Shown here piece after piece: positions 25,062 through 37,057 of a stretch of 64,000 nt of DNA. This DNA comes from Biancaea sappan. Lineage: Eukaryota; Streptophyta; Magnoliopsida; Fabales; Fabaceae. Below the pieces are notes generated by a model. That model did no database searches, was not told the origin of the DNA, and saw only the letters and a list, made by a program, of their open reading frames with translations. Every line of letters starts with the position of its first letter. Within the stretch, counting starts at the first letter, position 1. The position numbers and the translations under genes are program-made. The stretch is from assembly GCA_037074585.1 (NCBI GenBank), contig CM073495.1, positions 23,789,001 through 23,853,000 of the forward strand, written 5' to 3'.

Positions 25062-25790
25062 TATTTTCTATATTACAAGTTAATTTTATCTTATAAATGA
25101 GTGATTATTTTTGTTTCAGTTTCTTTAATCCATTAATTTAAGTTGTGTTAAATAACCAGATTGAAATTAAATCATAAATAATGTTATTTATAATAATATT
25201 TTAATGAGGTTATTTATAACAACATTATAATAAGGTTAAATTATAAATAACGTTATAAATTATACATATTTGGGTTGGAATATTTTAATATCTATTATTT
25301 ATAATATTTAAAATGTGTTACTTATATATTTGATAAATATAAAACGTGTAACTTTCTATGTATGTTAAAATTTACATCCTACCACTCTAGCAAAATCCTC
25401 CCATTATCTTATAAATTAGTGATTATTTTTTGTTTCAATTAATTTAAGTTATGTTAAATAACTAGATTGAAACCAAACCAAATAACTAGAAAATAAGGTA
25501 ACATTTTGGATATGTTAAATAATTGAAAGAAAATAAAGTAACATGTTGGTTATGTTAGATAACTAGATTGAAGAAAATAAAATAATATACATATATAATA
25601 ACAAATTACAAGTAGTGGCTCCCAATACCACATTGAGTAGGCCTCTTATCTCTCTGTGGTTGACCACGCTCAAGAGAAGGATCATCAGCCTGGTCCTCTA
25701 GTTATTCATTACCCTGGTCCTCCAGTTGTTCTTCACCTTGGTTGCCCTCCTCGTTTGACTCCTAGCGATGAGTGAAGCCCACCTGAATCT
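25062..25790. other. MULE internal non-coding DNA
   Basis: AT-rich up to about 25600 with direct repeats of AACTAGATTGAA and TTATAAATRATGTTA. 25610-25790 is less AT-rich and, on the minus strand, gives a low-complexity Glu/Gln-rich stretch, possibly the 3' coding end of the plant mobile domain gene cut off by the LTR element. Confidence 0.4.
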
Positions 25791-27484
25791 TGTTAGGAAT
25801 GGTTGGATGCCAAGAGGAGGTGAATTGGCTTTTATAAAATTTTCACAAGAATTAATTGGAAGTTGAAATGATTTTCTGTAGAAGTACAATACTTAGATAA
25901 TAAATACAATACAGAAAATCAATGTGCTGTCAAGATGAATAATTATAAAGATCAAGGAATTAAAGAGTAGATATCAATATGTACAAATTAAAGAGTAAGG
26001 GATAGAGAAAGTAAACTCAGAGATTTATACTGGTTCAGCTAATCCAAGCCTACATCCAGTTCTCAAGAGACAACTTGAGTATTTCTGCTATAATTGTAAG
26101 TTTAATCCGAGTACTTACAAAACACTACAACCACAAGTTCAATCCAGGCACTTGTGAAACCACAATAGAGAATATATAAATCTAGGCTCCTCCTCAACTC
26201 AGAATAATATATGTGTTGAAGAAAATCAACAATACAAAGAAACTCTCTCTAAAGAGTAGATGAATACAAATGAAGCTCTAATAATTCTAATAATAGAGAA
26301 TATACAAGATTTGGCTCAAGAATATTTTGATTTCTCTCAAAGATGATATAACATGTTAATATATCATTGTAGTACTGAGTTCTAGCTCAAAATCGTGTAT
26401 CTAAGGTCATATATATAAGATTTTATAAAACTAGCCATTATATAGTCGTTACAGAACTTATAGTGCAGTCTAGGTGTCAACTGGTCGACCAGTTGGGGTC
26501 ACCTGGTCGACCACCCATTGACAGTAGCAAAATATAGCATTTTCAGGGTTCCTGGTCGACCATTTGGAAGCTACCTAGTCGACCACCAGCTGGTAGTAGC
26601 CAAATATAGATTTTGAGCTCTCTTTAAAAATTCATAACTTCCTCATTTGAACTCCGTTCTAAACAAATAATATATTATTGGAAATCTTTTGGAGTCTAGT
26701 TTCAAATGAAAAAATTTTTACTCAAAAATTATTTTTGATTTAAAAGATATAATCAAAACACTGACCATAGGTCAGAACAAAATAATTTCTGAGTGCTGTA
26801 AAATCGACTTTCAGTTTTTCAAACTATACTTTAAATAGTCATATCTTTCTCATTGGGACTCTATTTTGAATAAATAATATACCGTTGGAAAGATCTTTGA
26901 GTCTACTATCAAATGACATTAAGAATAATGAAAAATGGATTTTCTATTTAGGGGATATGATATAAAGAGTGACCAAAGGTCAAAAACTAACTTTGTAAAA
27001 CTTTATATCTCACTATTTTTTTGTTTAAAATGCTTGAGCCAATGTATGCAAATCTAAATTATTGAGTTGCACAAGTATACTAGCCTATTTAAAACATACC
27101 TAATGTAAACACATAGGCTATCTTGATGCATCCAAGCTTTCAAGACTTCAAATCTTCTAATTCTTCATTTCTTGGAGCTTTATCCTTGCATGTTGTTTTC
27201 CTTGAGTGAAGCATGATGTTGCTTTTCCTTGTTATTCAATCCAATGCTCACTCTTGCTGTTTTGAACCAACCTATAAAATATATCTTGCTTGCAAACAAA
27301 ATGGTTAGTTCAATTCATAATAAATAGCATGATTCCATATGTGAAATATCACATGTTAAATAACATAATCATGCTTAAATACTTATAGCATATATATGAT
27401 AATTAACTTTTATATATATCAATGCTACAATTCACATATATTTGTCATCATCAAAACTTATAGCAAATAGCCATAGGGCTAACA
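25791..27484 (-). repeat. 3' LTR of the gag-only element
   Basis: On the plus strand it starts TGTTAGGAATGGTTGG and ends CCATAGGGCTAACA; length 1694 bp. It contains a GTCGACC palindrome block (about 26480-26590) followed by two diverged copies, about 190 bp apart, of a motif centred on GAACTCCGTT...CCGTTGGAAAG. Downstream comes the polypurine tract. Confidence 0.92.
26480..26590. repeat. GTCGACC palindrome block in the 3' LTR
   Basis: Four GTCGAC cores at 26484, 26506, 26555 and 26578, mostly as CTGGTCGACCA. The corresponding block of the 5' LTR (about 33722-33835) is more mutated, and the solo LTR at 4996-6581 lacks the block. Confidence 0.85.
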
Positions 27485-27498
27485 ATCTCCCCCTTTTT
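27485..27498 (-). promoter_or_regulatory. polypurine tract
   Basis: On the minus strand AAAAAGGGGGAGAT directly precedes TGTTAGCCC, the first bases of the 3' LTR. This is the classic position of the plus-strand primer. A second purine-rich tract (AATAGGGGGAGAAGAAAC) lies at about 27581-27600. Confidence 0.88.
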
Positions 27499-28780
27499 GA
27501 TGATGACAAATCACCAAAGAAAAATATGTATTACAGGATAATGAATGCAATGTAATAAACACATACATAGTTTTCTTACCGTTTCTTCTCCCCCTATTTG
27601 ACATCAACAAAAAGTTGTAACGAACACAATATATAGAAGTTAAAGCACATACCTTCTTTAAGCCAAGATGTCAGAAGATGTCAATATAGCATGGGGTGAG
27701 GATACATCAAAACTTATCATTGTTTTCATTGACATGTAAAAAAAATTTTTAGAAACATTTCTCATGTCAAATGAAATGAACCAAAAGATAAAACTAGAAA
27801 GAGTTTAGGCTCCTCCCCTTTAAACTATGCACATTATGAAAAGAATAATGAATAATAAATATCCAATTTTCAAAATGTATTCTTTTTCAAGATCATCTAT
27901 ATACATTCAAGAGAGACAAAGCTCCTCCTGAATTTCATAACCTTTTTCCTTTGAAAAAGATTGTTCAAATCAGTATAAAGGAAATTCAGTTTTTGATTTG
28001 CAGAATTTTGAAGTAAGACTTTTGAAGAAATTTCTGTAATATTTCTGTTGAAGATGATTTTTGCTTGTTTATGAAAAGGTATTTTTGTAAATAACAGAAA
28101 CATTGAAATCTTTGAAATATGTAACAAAAAAAAATAAACATCATTTGTTGTCATATAATAGAAATATTTGCAGTACACAACAGAAGTATGATATATGGAT
28201 TAGGAAAGCATAATATAAACAAGAATATTAATCATAATCTATAAATCAAATAATAATATTTTTCAAGATTTTTGAAAATTATTTCTGCTTATATGCATAA
28301 AAATATTTCAACATATAGCAGAAGTAATTTAAAATGAGGATATTCAAATCCTTTTCTTTGCAAGACAGATTTTGCTTCAATAAGGCAAAGCGATTTCAAC
28401 ACAGTGGCAGCAATTCAAGAATTTCATAATCCTTTTCTAAAACATTTTGCTTCAAAAGGAATTTAAAAAACATTTCATCCAAGGAAGCAACATATATATG
28501 GATTAGTGTAACAAGATATAATCAAGGATATAATTCATAATCCATACATCAAACATTAATATTTTTCATCCCCTTTGTTATCAACAACAAAAGAGATCTT
28601 TAAAACCTTTTCTTTTTCAAAAAAAAAATGTTGCTTCATATGATAAAATATATTAGCATAGTGGAAGCATTTTTAAAATTCTTTTTCGAAAACAAATTTG
28701 CTTCATAAAGGATAAGATGGATTTAAGCACAACGGAAGCAATTTATATATACCCATTCAAGATGAAAAATATTATAACCA

Positions 28781-28827
<47 letters not shown>

Positions 28828-29886
28828 CATCACAACAGAAGCAATATAAATCATTAAGGCAAAGTGCAAAGGACATATATTTAAAGAAGATCTGTCAAGC
28901 ATATTCAATATAATATCTATTTTGAGATGAATAATCATACCTCTCAAAATTCTTTTATCCATTCGGCTGATTGTGCTTACCTTTCATTCGCAAAAGCTTG
29001 TTAATTTAAGAATTATCTTGGCTTAAACATAATTTATTTTATAACCCTTGACTATTTGATCCTTGATGAAGGTTTCAAGCTTGTATAGTTTGACTGTTCT
29101 TTTGAAGAAGTCATTTTTATCTTTAGGCTTCTTCATCAACAAGAAGTATCCTTGCACAAGTTGTGATTAGCATATCCAAAAATCACATAATCATTTGATA
29201 GATGATAGGCAAAGAAAGTTACTTCAAAGAATTTTAGTGGCAAAAGAAATGTTTTTCTCCCTTGAAAGATGAGCCACTATAGTTCATATTTAGCTTAAGG
29301 TGCAAAAGAGATATTGAAAATAATATATGAGTTTTCAAAGTATTTTTCAATCAATTTAAAGGATCTATCTTGCCATTCATCTAATCTTCACATAAAGCTC
29401 ATAATATTTGATGGATTAACGATCTATTTCAAGCAACTAGCAATGTTTTGAGTGTGCATGCTTGATTAGAATCACTATCTTAATTGTTGAGTCATTCATC
29501 CTCAAGATTGAGAATTCTTTTCCTCATAAAATAATGTGACTCTTATTCTCAAATCCTTATCATTGTTGCTTGATGGCTCCTTCTCATGAGGCAACTTCTC
29601 TTCTTGAGGCTATTCTTCTTCTTGAGATAGATTGACATTCTCTTTAATGCCATTATCATCCTTTGAATTAAGGGTACTTTTTTGCTTTTCAAAAGTTCTA
29701 AAAATAATTTTCTACTTATGTATAGAGACATTTAAGTACATTAGCAGATGTAATTTTGAAATAAGGATTTCCAAATTATTTTCTTTTCAAAACACTTTTT
29801 GCTTTAACAAGATAAAACAATTTCAAATCCTCTTCCAATACCTTTTCGAAATAATTCTTCTTTAAAGAACGGCAAAAATTCAGCAC

Positions 29887-29895
29887 AGTAGAATG

Positions 29896-29952
<57 letters not shown>
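29887..29952. repeat. (AC)n-(AT)n compound microsatellite
   Basis: About 25 AC units followed by AT units. It lies in the non-coding interior of the gag-only element. Confidence 0.95.
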
Positions 29953-30704
29953 CATTATCATATGTAAAACATTTTATATTCAGGATATATCATATCATCT
30001 CAATAAAGGCATTATGTATTTTGAAAAGTATACATATATTCATTTAAGGCTAGAAAAACATTTTCTCACATGAATATACATATCATCATTACATAGCGAA
30101 AGCAAGTTATATACTCATTCAAGATAAAACATATTATAACCAGAGTATGTAGTAAAATAATTTAGGTGATATGGATTAATAAGATATAATCAGATATAAA
30201 CTATAATCCATAAACAATGGTTCATAATTTACATATTATGTAAATGATATGATATGTATAATGCTCAAACCATGATGTATTTGAAAAAAAATAATTTAAG
30301 TATTTAACATATTTTTATATGTAATGATATTATCAAAGATGTAAGATTTCAAAAAATAGTATATCATTGCTATGAAAATATGTCAGTAAAAAGATTTGCC
30401 AGAATGTGTAATTAAGATCAAGGAGTCTCATTCAATTAAATAATAAAGAAGTAAAGGATAGAGATACTCATCAATTTTGGCAAACTCTTGTTGCTTCTTG
30501 AAGTTCCTCCTTAAGATGTTGATATCCTTGTTTTCTTCATTGCCCTTCTTTTGATCCTATCTTCTTCCAATTTTAATGATCTTTATTGATTGATTATTTG
30601 CAAGATCCTCTAAAAAACAATCTCTTATAAGATCACCCATGAAGCTTTGAAGAGATCATTAAGAACATAGTAGCAAAATTCAAGGCCATCGTCTGCTGTC
30701 ATGC

Positions 30705-31010
30705 CTTGGTCGACCAATGTGTGCCAAGTGGTCGACCATCGTGTAGTTGGATAAGCACCCAGTGAACACTTTCTAGCATTGGTCGACCAGTGTGCATTGG
30801 TTGGTCGACCAACGTGTTCAATTTTAATTCAAGCAGCTATTGCCTCGGGTTGGTTGACCAGTCTGAGTTACCTAGTCGACCGCTTGCATCTCAGGTAGTA
30901 TTATACCTTCACTTAGCGTCTAGGGGTCAGGTGTTGGTTCACAGGTTGACAGATATAAGCCTTGTTGGTCGATCACTGATGAGCTATCTGGTCGACCAAC
31001 CAACTTCAAA
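30705..31010. repeat. internal array of GGTCGACCA palindromes
   Basis: At least six GTCGAC cores (first at 30709) and several one-base variants (GGTTGACCA, GGTCGATCA) occur in about 300 bp, mostly as TTGGTCGACCAAY. The same motif forms a block in the LTRs of this element, although LTR and interior are otherwise unrelated. Confidence 0.82.
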
Positions 31011-31689
31011 ATCATAAATTTCACTGATTTCAGAGAGCAGAGGAAGGAGAGTGCCATAGAGGATAAATTTGAGGATTAGCTCATGCAAAACACTTTTGGT
31101 GGAGCACTTGATGCTCAAATTAGTAATGTCCAAATAAACCTCGAGGATCGGGAGCAACATTATGTTCAAGATATGCCATATTAATAAAAGTGCTATGCTT
31201 CCATGAAATACAATTTTGCAAGAAATTTGATTTCATTGAAAATATTTTCATAAGACTACAAGAAAGATAAACATTACAAGTAGGAGTAATCTTATTGTTG
31301 TGAAAGCAAGGGAAATATGCATGAAATGGAATCAAGTTTTCGTGATGCGGTAAAAGGAAGAGTTTGATCAGTATTTAGAAGAAAGATTTTAGCTCAAAAC
31401 AAAATTTGAATCTATAGGCCGCATACCTAAGAATTGTTGTCAGATATAGCATGCATGAGTATCAAAGATAGATGTAAGGCATGCTAGAGAACAGACATAA
31501 GCATTAAAGAGTAGTAAACATATCAGTCAATTTTCTTACAATACATTCCAACTTATATGTTTATTTGTCCATTGTCTCCTTTTGATACAAGAGATGGAGT
31601 TTGAATGATGTAGCCACTGAAAATTAATTTCCACTCCTTGCTTCGAGGCGAATCTGCAAATTAATCCTTTGTCTTTGGTACCCAAATTT

Positions 31690-32970
31690 CTTTGGGTCTG
31701 CTTGGGTCATGAGTTCCTTTTTTAACCTATTTTATTTTTCCTCCATGAACAAGATTTTTCTTATAAAAGCAGGAGTAAGATTCGTGTCCTTTCAGTCCAC
31801 AATAAAAACAAGTGCAAGTTGGACTATTGGACATCTTTGCAGAAACAAAGAAGTTTTTAAAATACTTTTGGTTTGATTTCTTTGTAGAAACAAGACCAAC
31901 TTTGTTAAACCTTTTTCTTTGTTTCAAAACTGAGGTATTTAAAATTTCTCTACCTTGAGAAAATTTTGCAAGTGTGTTTTTAAGATCATCATTTTCCTTT
32001 TTCAAAGAATCATACTTGATGCAAGAACAATTTTTGTTGGTAGAGATACTTGCCTTTAAAGTCAAATTCTCTTCTTGCAAAGTTCTATTTTGATTTTCAA
32101 AAACAAAGTTCTCTTCCTTGGAAATAGAAAATTCGTTTTTCAATTTTTCCAATTCATTTTCAAGAGAAGAGTTTTTCTATTTTGAAACAACTAATTTCTT
32201 TGCAAGTTTCAAAGATTCAGCATGCAAATCATCAAATGCTTCCTGTAATTCCAATTGAATAATCAAATGAATTTACCTCATCATTGCCTCTGGCCACAAG
32301 ACAAAATTTGATTTCTTCATTTGAATCTTTCATGCTCTGTTTCAAATACTAATCTTTCTCTTCATTCACCTATAGTTGTGGTTGTATTTTTTCTTCTTCT
32401 CCATTTTCAGCCTTTGTCTCCTTGGTAATTTGAGATTTTTCTGCATAAACCTCACCAAGAACTTGTAATTGATTAAGCCCAAGATGTATCTCATTAATGG
32501 TTTCACTATTTTTCATTTGAGCAATGTCAAGATCATTAATGAGATCACAATATCTTAATTCCTCATCTCTTAGAGTTTCCTCATGTGCAACTTCTAAAGT
32601 TTCCCATATATCTTTAGCAGTAGCACATTTAGAAACTATGAAAAATTCATCTTGACTCAAAGCACAAGAAATAATCATTTTTGCTTTAGCATTGAGTTGC
32701 ACTAAATATCTTTTAGCATCATCCCATTCAATCTTGGGTTTTGGAATGATTTTTCCTTGTTCTTCCTTGGAAGGAATACAAAACCCATTTTCAATAATAT
32801 CCCAAAGTTTATGGCCTACTGAAATTAAAATTATTTTCATTTCATACTTCCAATATTGAAAATGATTGGCATAAAAAACTGGAGGTTCTGTGAAAGAACA
32901 ATTTTCAGATATAAACCATTCACTAAATCAACCATGTTTACTCTTAGACGGTTAAGTCTCAAAGTAAGAG
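31690..32970 (-). pseudogene. Copia-type gag (UBN2 domain plus zinc knuckle), mutated
   Basis: On the minus strand from about 32920: SENCSFTEPPVFYANHFQYW, then KIILISVGHKLWDIIENGF, the AKMIISCALSQDEF helix and AKDIWETLEVAHEET (UBN2 capsid domain). Next come KFCLVARGNDEVNSF, SLKLAKKLVVSK-stop, a coiled coil (NEFSISKEENFVFENQNRTL), and a zinc knuckle CFYCGLKGHESYSC (CX2CX4HX4C) near 31800. The TQADPKK...G segment at about 31700 matches the usual link between gag and protease. The family forms virus-like particles and packages RNA. The N-terminal frame lacks a start, the linker has a frameshift, and there is at least one stop, so this copy is dead. Confidence 0.85.
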
Positions 32971-32971
32971 C

Positions 32972-32990
32972 TCAAACTCTGATACCAATT
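32972..32990 (-). promoter_or_regulatory. primer binding site (initiator Met tRNA)
   Basis: On the minus strand, immediately after the 5' LTR end (…TTTTTAACA), the sequence is ATTGGTATCAGAGTTTGAG. TGGTATCAGAG matches the complement of the 3' end of plant initiator-Met tRNA, the standard Copia primer. Confidence 0.9.
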
Positions 32991-34919
32991 GTTAAAAATG
33001 GTTGGATGCCAAGAAGGAGGGTAAATTGGCTTTTATAAACTTTTCACAAGAATTAATTGGAAGTTGAAATGATTTTCTGTAGAAAGTGCAATACTTAAGA
33101 TAATAAATACAACACAGAAAATCAATGTGCTGTCAAGATGAATAATTATAAGATCAAGGAATTAAAGAGTAGATATCAATATGTACAAATTAAAGAGTAA
33201 GGGATAGAGAAAGTAAACTCAGAGATTTATATTGGTTCAACTAATCCAAGCCTACATCCAGTCCTTAAGAGACCACTTGAGTATTTTCACTATAATTGCA
33301 AGTTTAATCTGGGTATTTGCAAACCACTACAACCACAAGTTCAATCCAGGCACTTGTGAAACCACAATAGAGAATATATGAATCCGGGCTCCTCCTCAAT
33401 CCAAAGTAAGTTCTTCCAATACTGATACTTGCGAACCATAACTCAGAATAATATATGTGTTGATCAAAATCAACAATATAAAGAAACTCTCTCTAAGGAG
33501 TAGATGAATACAAATGAAGCTCTAATAACTCTAATGATAGAGAATATGCAAGATTTGGCTCAAAAATGTTTTGATTTCTCTCAAAGATGATAGAATATGT
33601 TAATATATCATTGTAGTACTGAGTTCTAGCTCAAAATTGTGTATCTTAGGTCATATATATAAGATTTTACAAAGCTACCCATTATATAGCCATTACAGAC
33701 TTATAGTGCAGTCCAGGTGTCAACTGGTCGACCGGTTGGGGTCACCTAGTTGACCACCCACTGATAGTACAAAATATAGAATTTTTAGGGCTCCTAGTCG
33801 ACCAGTTGGAAGCTGCCTGGTCAACCACTAGCTGGTAGTAGTGAAATATAGATTTTGAGCTCTCTTTAAAAATTCATAATTCCCTCATTTGAACTTCGTT
33901 TTAAACAAATAATATATCATTGGAAAGCTTTTGGAGTCTAGTTTCAAATAAAAAAAGTTTTACTCAAAAATTATTTTCGATTTAAAAGATATAAGCAAAA
34001 CACTGACCATAGGTCAAAACAAAAATAATTTTTGAGTGCAATAAAATTGACTTTCAATTTTTCAAACTATAGTTTAAATAGTCATATCTTTCTAATTTGG
34101 ACTCCGTTTTGAATAAATAATATACCGTTGAAAAGATATTTGAGTCTACTATCAAATGAGATTAAGAATAATGAAAAACGGATTTTTCATTTAGGAGATA
34201 TGATATAAAGAGTGACCAAAGGTCAAAAACCAACTTTGTAAAACTTCATATCTCACTATCTTTTTGTTCAAAATGCTTGAGTCAATGTATGCAAATCTAA
34301 ATTATTGAGTTGCACAAGTATACTAGCCTATTCAAATCTTCTAATTCTTCATTTTTTAGAGCTTTATCCTTGCATGTTGTTTTCCTTGAGTGAAGCATGA
34401 TGTTGCTTTTCTTTGTTCTTCAATCCAATGCTCACTCTTGTTGTTTTGAACCAACCTATAAAGTGTATTGTCACATCCCAAAACAAATTGAACATATGAA
34501 AAAATACTATTTATAGGGAAAACCTTAAACATAAGTTATTCACATATATTCTGTAAAGTTTTACATTCAACCTTTATCATTCATTCCATACAACAGAATT
34601 ATAATCATCAGATAACAAATATAGGCATATATAATCTGATGTGTTTATCTCATCGCAAGCCTAGGAGACCTATAGAAAGTACAGAGCATTCCTAGTATTC
34701 ACATTAATAAGTACTGGTATCCCATCAGACAGAAATGGAGAATAACTCCAAGGGCTTCTAATCTTCAATTGGATACTCTTCTTCCTTGTTTATTGTATCT
34801 GAAAATATAATCATAGGGAGTGTGAGTTTATTTAAAAACTCAGTAAGTAAATAACTGTACTTTATAAAATATCAAAAGTACAAATACCACATTTACTCAT
34901 ATAATCAATTGTCTTATAC

Positions 34920-35140
34920 ATCGAGTAGTATGTGACTCTAACCCTTTCAACTCGTGAATAAGATTTCATAGGTATATACTGAGTAGTATGAGACTCTAAC
35001 CCTTTTAAACTCGTATTTATGATTTCATCTATATACACTGAGTAGTATGGGACTCTAACCCTTTCAAACTCGTGCATAGGTTTTTATAATTATACACTGA
35101 ATAGTATGAGACTCTAACCCTTTCAAACTCATGTATTAGA
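34920..35140. repeat. tandem repeat, 58-59 bp, four copies
   Basis: Units start (C/T)GAGTAGTATGNGACTCTA at about 34921, 34979, 35038 and 35097 and contain CCCTTTCAAACTCGT. They lie within the solo LTR. The short open frame over them is only a translation of the repeat. Confidence 0.88.
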
Positions 35141-35507
35141 TCCCGTAGATTTTTGCTCATCAACAAAATAGTGAGAATTTATTAAATAGTACAATTATCA
35201 TAAAATAAATTAATTTATACATACTTTTATTCTTTTGAATTTCTATAAAAATGAATACCAATCATCATATACTGCCATCTGAAAGATTGATTACTTAATA
35301 TCCAAATAATATTGTAAATGAGACTTATATTATACTTTGACTAATAATATCAAACTAGCTTAGCAAGGTTATTCACTTACATTGATATTTGTTCAAATTT
35401 ACCTTGTTCCACACTAGAATTTGTGTAGGAAAATTTTCCAATAAAAGATATCACAAGGAAAAAATAAGAAAGGGAATGAAATCATGAAAATATGTAATAT
35501 TTTCTGA

Positions 35508-35730
35508 TTGCTACAGTAACAGTCAACGATCAATGTAGCTACAGTAACGGTTCACTATAGTGATGGTTTAATACAGCTACAGTTCACTACAGTTACGGTC
35601 TGCTACAGTAACGGTTCACTAAAGTGACGGTTTGCTATAGTGCATTGACTGCTCAGTACTGTTGACTGCCAACACTATAGTAACTGCTACAGTAAACTCA
35701 AAAATTTTCAAATTTTCTAATTGCTACAGT
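35508..35730. repeat. CTACAGTAACGGTTCACTA repeat cluster
   Basis: Eight or more variants of GCTACAGTAACGGTT and ACTATAGTGACGGTT are packed in about 220 bp of the solo LTR. Spacing is irregular (about 15-40 bp). They may be regulatory or simple slippage products; nothing in the sequence decides this. Confidence 0.78.
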
Positions 35731-36794
35731 AACTTCGAATTTACAGAAAATCTTCCAAAATTTTTCATCTTATAATTCTTTGTTTCTAAACCAAAATTTC
35801 ATCTCGCCTAACTTACTTTAACTTAATCTTAACTAAAAAACCTCCAAAACAACTCAAATCCATGAATTATGATCAAAATCTTCAAGAACAAAATCTCCTC
35901 TAATCTTCTACATAAACTGAAATTTGAGGAAAATAATGAGATTAAAGCTTACCTTTGATCTTTACTAGGCTTTTGAATCGAATGATTTCCAAAAAAAAAC
36001 CACAAAATCAAAGGAAGAATTGAGAGGGGAAGCTTTAAGGTTGAGAGAGCCTGATGCGAGAAAGTGAAATGAAGAAGAAAAGAGAGAGAGAGAGCTAAAA
36101 AGTGGTGAAGTGGGTTAATTGGATAACCCAATGGGTATCCATACCCATTGTCCAAACCCATTTGACCCAACATATAAAATAACTTAATTAATTTTTCAAT
36201 TAATTAAATTCAATCCCTTTTCCATAAATTTCACTATGCATAGAAATAAGTCACATAGCGTTATCTAGTCTAGTTATTTAACTCAACTTCCATAAATAAT
36301 ATTCAAAGAGAACAAATAAATATGAAAATTAAAATGACTAAAATAAATAACTAAAATAACGTTGTGAAATTTTAAAATACTCTCAAACGTATTATACTCT
36401 GAAATTGACGGGTATTACATATATCTTACTTGCAAACCAAATGGTTAGTTCAATTCATAATAAATAGCATGATTCCATATGTGAAATATCACATATTAAA
36501 TAGCATAATCATCCTTAAATACTTGTAGCATATATATGATAATTAACTTTTATATAAATCAATGCTACAATTCACATATATTTGTCATCATCAAAACTTA
36601 TAGCATATAGCCTTAGGGCTAACAAATCTTAGCTGAAAGAGGTGACCGAAATTGTGAAAAGCCAAATGATCCTCCTAAACCTGATCATAGGCCAAACCCA
36701 AATTCCATAAACGGGACTTATGTCTGTAGTGGTGCATCATACTCTAGGTGAATCAATCATAAATGGATCCCTCAGGTAAAAGTGGCATGTTGTC

Positions 36795-36970
36795 AGTAGA
36801 GGATCCCTCACCGATGGGGATAGTAGGCATAGGTGGCATGGTGAACATAGAGGATCCCTCACCGGTGGAGATAGTCAGCATAGGTGGCATGGTGAACATA
36901 AAGGATCCCTCACCGGTAAGGATAGTCGGCATAGATGGCATGGTGAAAGTATAGAGTCCCTCATCAATAG
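36795..36970 (-). repeat. 51-bp coding minisatellite in the PMD gene tail
   Basis: GGATCCCTCACCGG-type units begin at 36801, 36852 and 36903, with a diverged fourth at 36954; the period is exactly 51 bp. On the minus strand each unit encodes about 17 residues of the form GEGSSMFTMPPMPTI. The exact multiple of three keeps the frame open. Confidence 0.88.
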
Positions 36971-37057
36971 GAATAGGGGGACTGAAGCAGCTGGAGAGAA
37001 TGCATTGATGTCTTTTACGGATGGTCGTCATCGCACAGATCTTTGGGTGCTTGTATA

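Larger units (their letters stand above)
27499..31690 (-). other. long non-coding interior of the gag-only element
   Basis: About 4.2 kb where a normal Copia element would carry protease, integrase, RT and RNase H. No such domain is recognisable in any frame. Instead there are diverged dispersed repeats, for example CATTCAAGATRAAA-ATATTATAACCAG (about 28746 and 30117) and ATATGGATTA...AAGATATAATCA (about 28498 and 30170), simple repeats (AT at about 28782-28822, AC/AT at about 29887-29952) and a GTCGACC-rich patch (30705-31010). Confidence 0.7.
34469..36419 (-). mobile_element. solo LTR (TGTCACATCCC type), probable Ty3/Gypsy
   Basis: On the plus strand it starts TGTCACATCCCAAAAC and ends GACGGGTATTACA, 1951 bp. 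It is flanked by TGTAT and TATAT, a 5-bp duplication with one mismatch, and lies inside the 5' LTR of the gag-only element exactly where the 3' LTR reads uninterrupted. Such ends (TGTAATACCC... GGGATGTGACA when inverted) are common in plant Gypsy elements; that class is inference. It contains two repeat arrays, listed separately. Confidence 0.87.
25791..36624 (-). mobile_element. gag-only LTR retrotransposon (Copia-derived, TR-GAG-like), complete
   Basis: Two LTRs bracket a 5.5-kb interior and the whole is flanked by the 5-bp target duplication AATCT (25786-25790 and 36625-36629). On the minus strand the order is: 5' LTR 36624-32990, primer site matching the 3' end of initiator-Met tRNA (ATTGGTATCAGAGTTTGAG, about 32972-32990), gag (about 32930-31690), a long non-coding stretch, polypurine tract AAAAAGGGGGAGAT (27498-27485), 3' LTR 27484-25791. 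No protease, integrase or reverse transcriptase was found, so it must have depended on a partner element. The 5' LTR contains a later solo LTR. Confidence 0.9.
32990..36624 (-). repeat. 5' LTR of the gag-only element, split by a solo LTR
   Basis: On the plus strand it starts TGTTAAAAATGGTTGG and ends CCTTAGGGCTAACA. Removing the insertion at 34469-36419 leaves about 1684 bp, close to the 1694 bp of the other LTR. Relative to the 3' LTR it has also lost a short segment at about 34325 (after ACTAGCCTATT). Confidence 0.92.

Noticed and set aside
31120..31335. 71-codon open frame in the gag-only element as a pol remnant
   Set aside because: No protease, integrase or RT motif can be seen in it.
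34920..35140. Possible CRISPR-like or satellite array
   Set aside because: Four 58-bp tandem units without unique spacers, inside a solo LTR of a plant genome.
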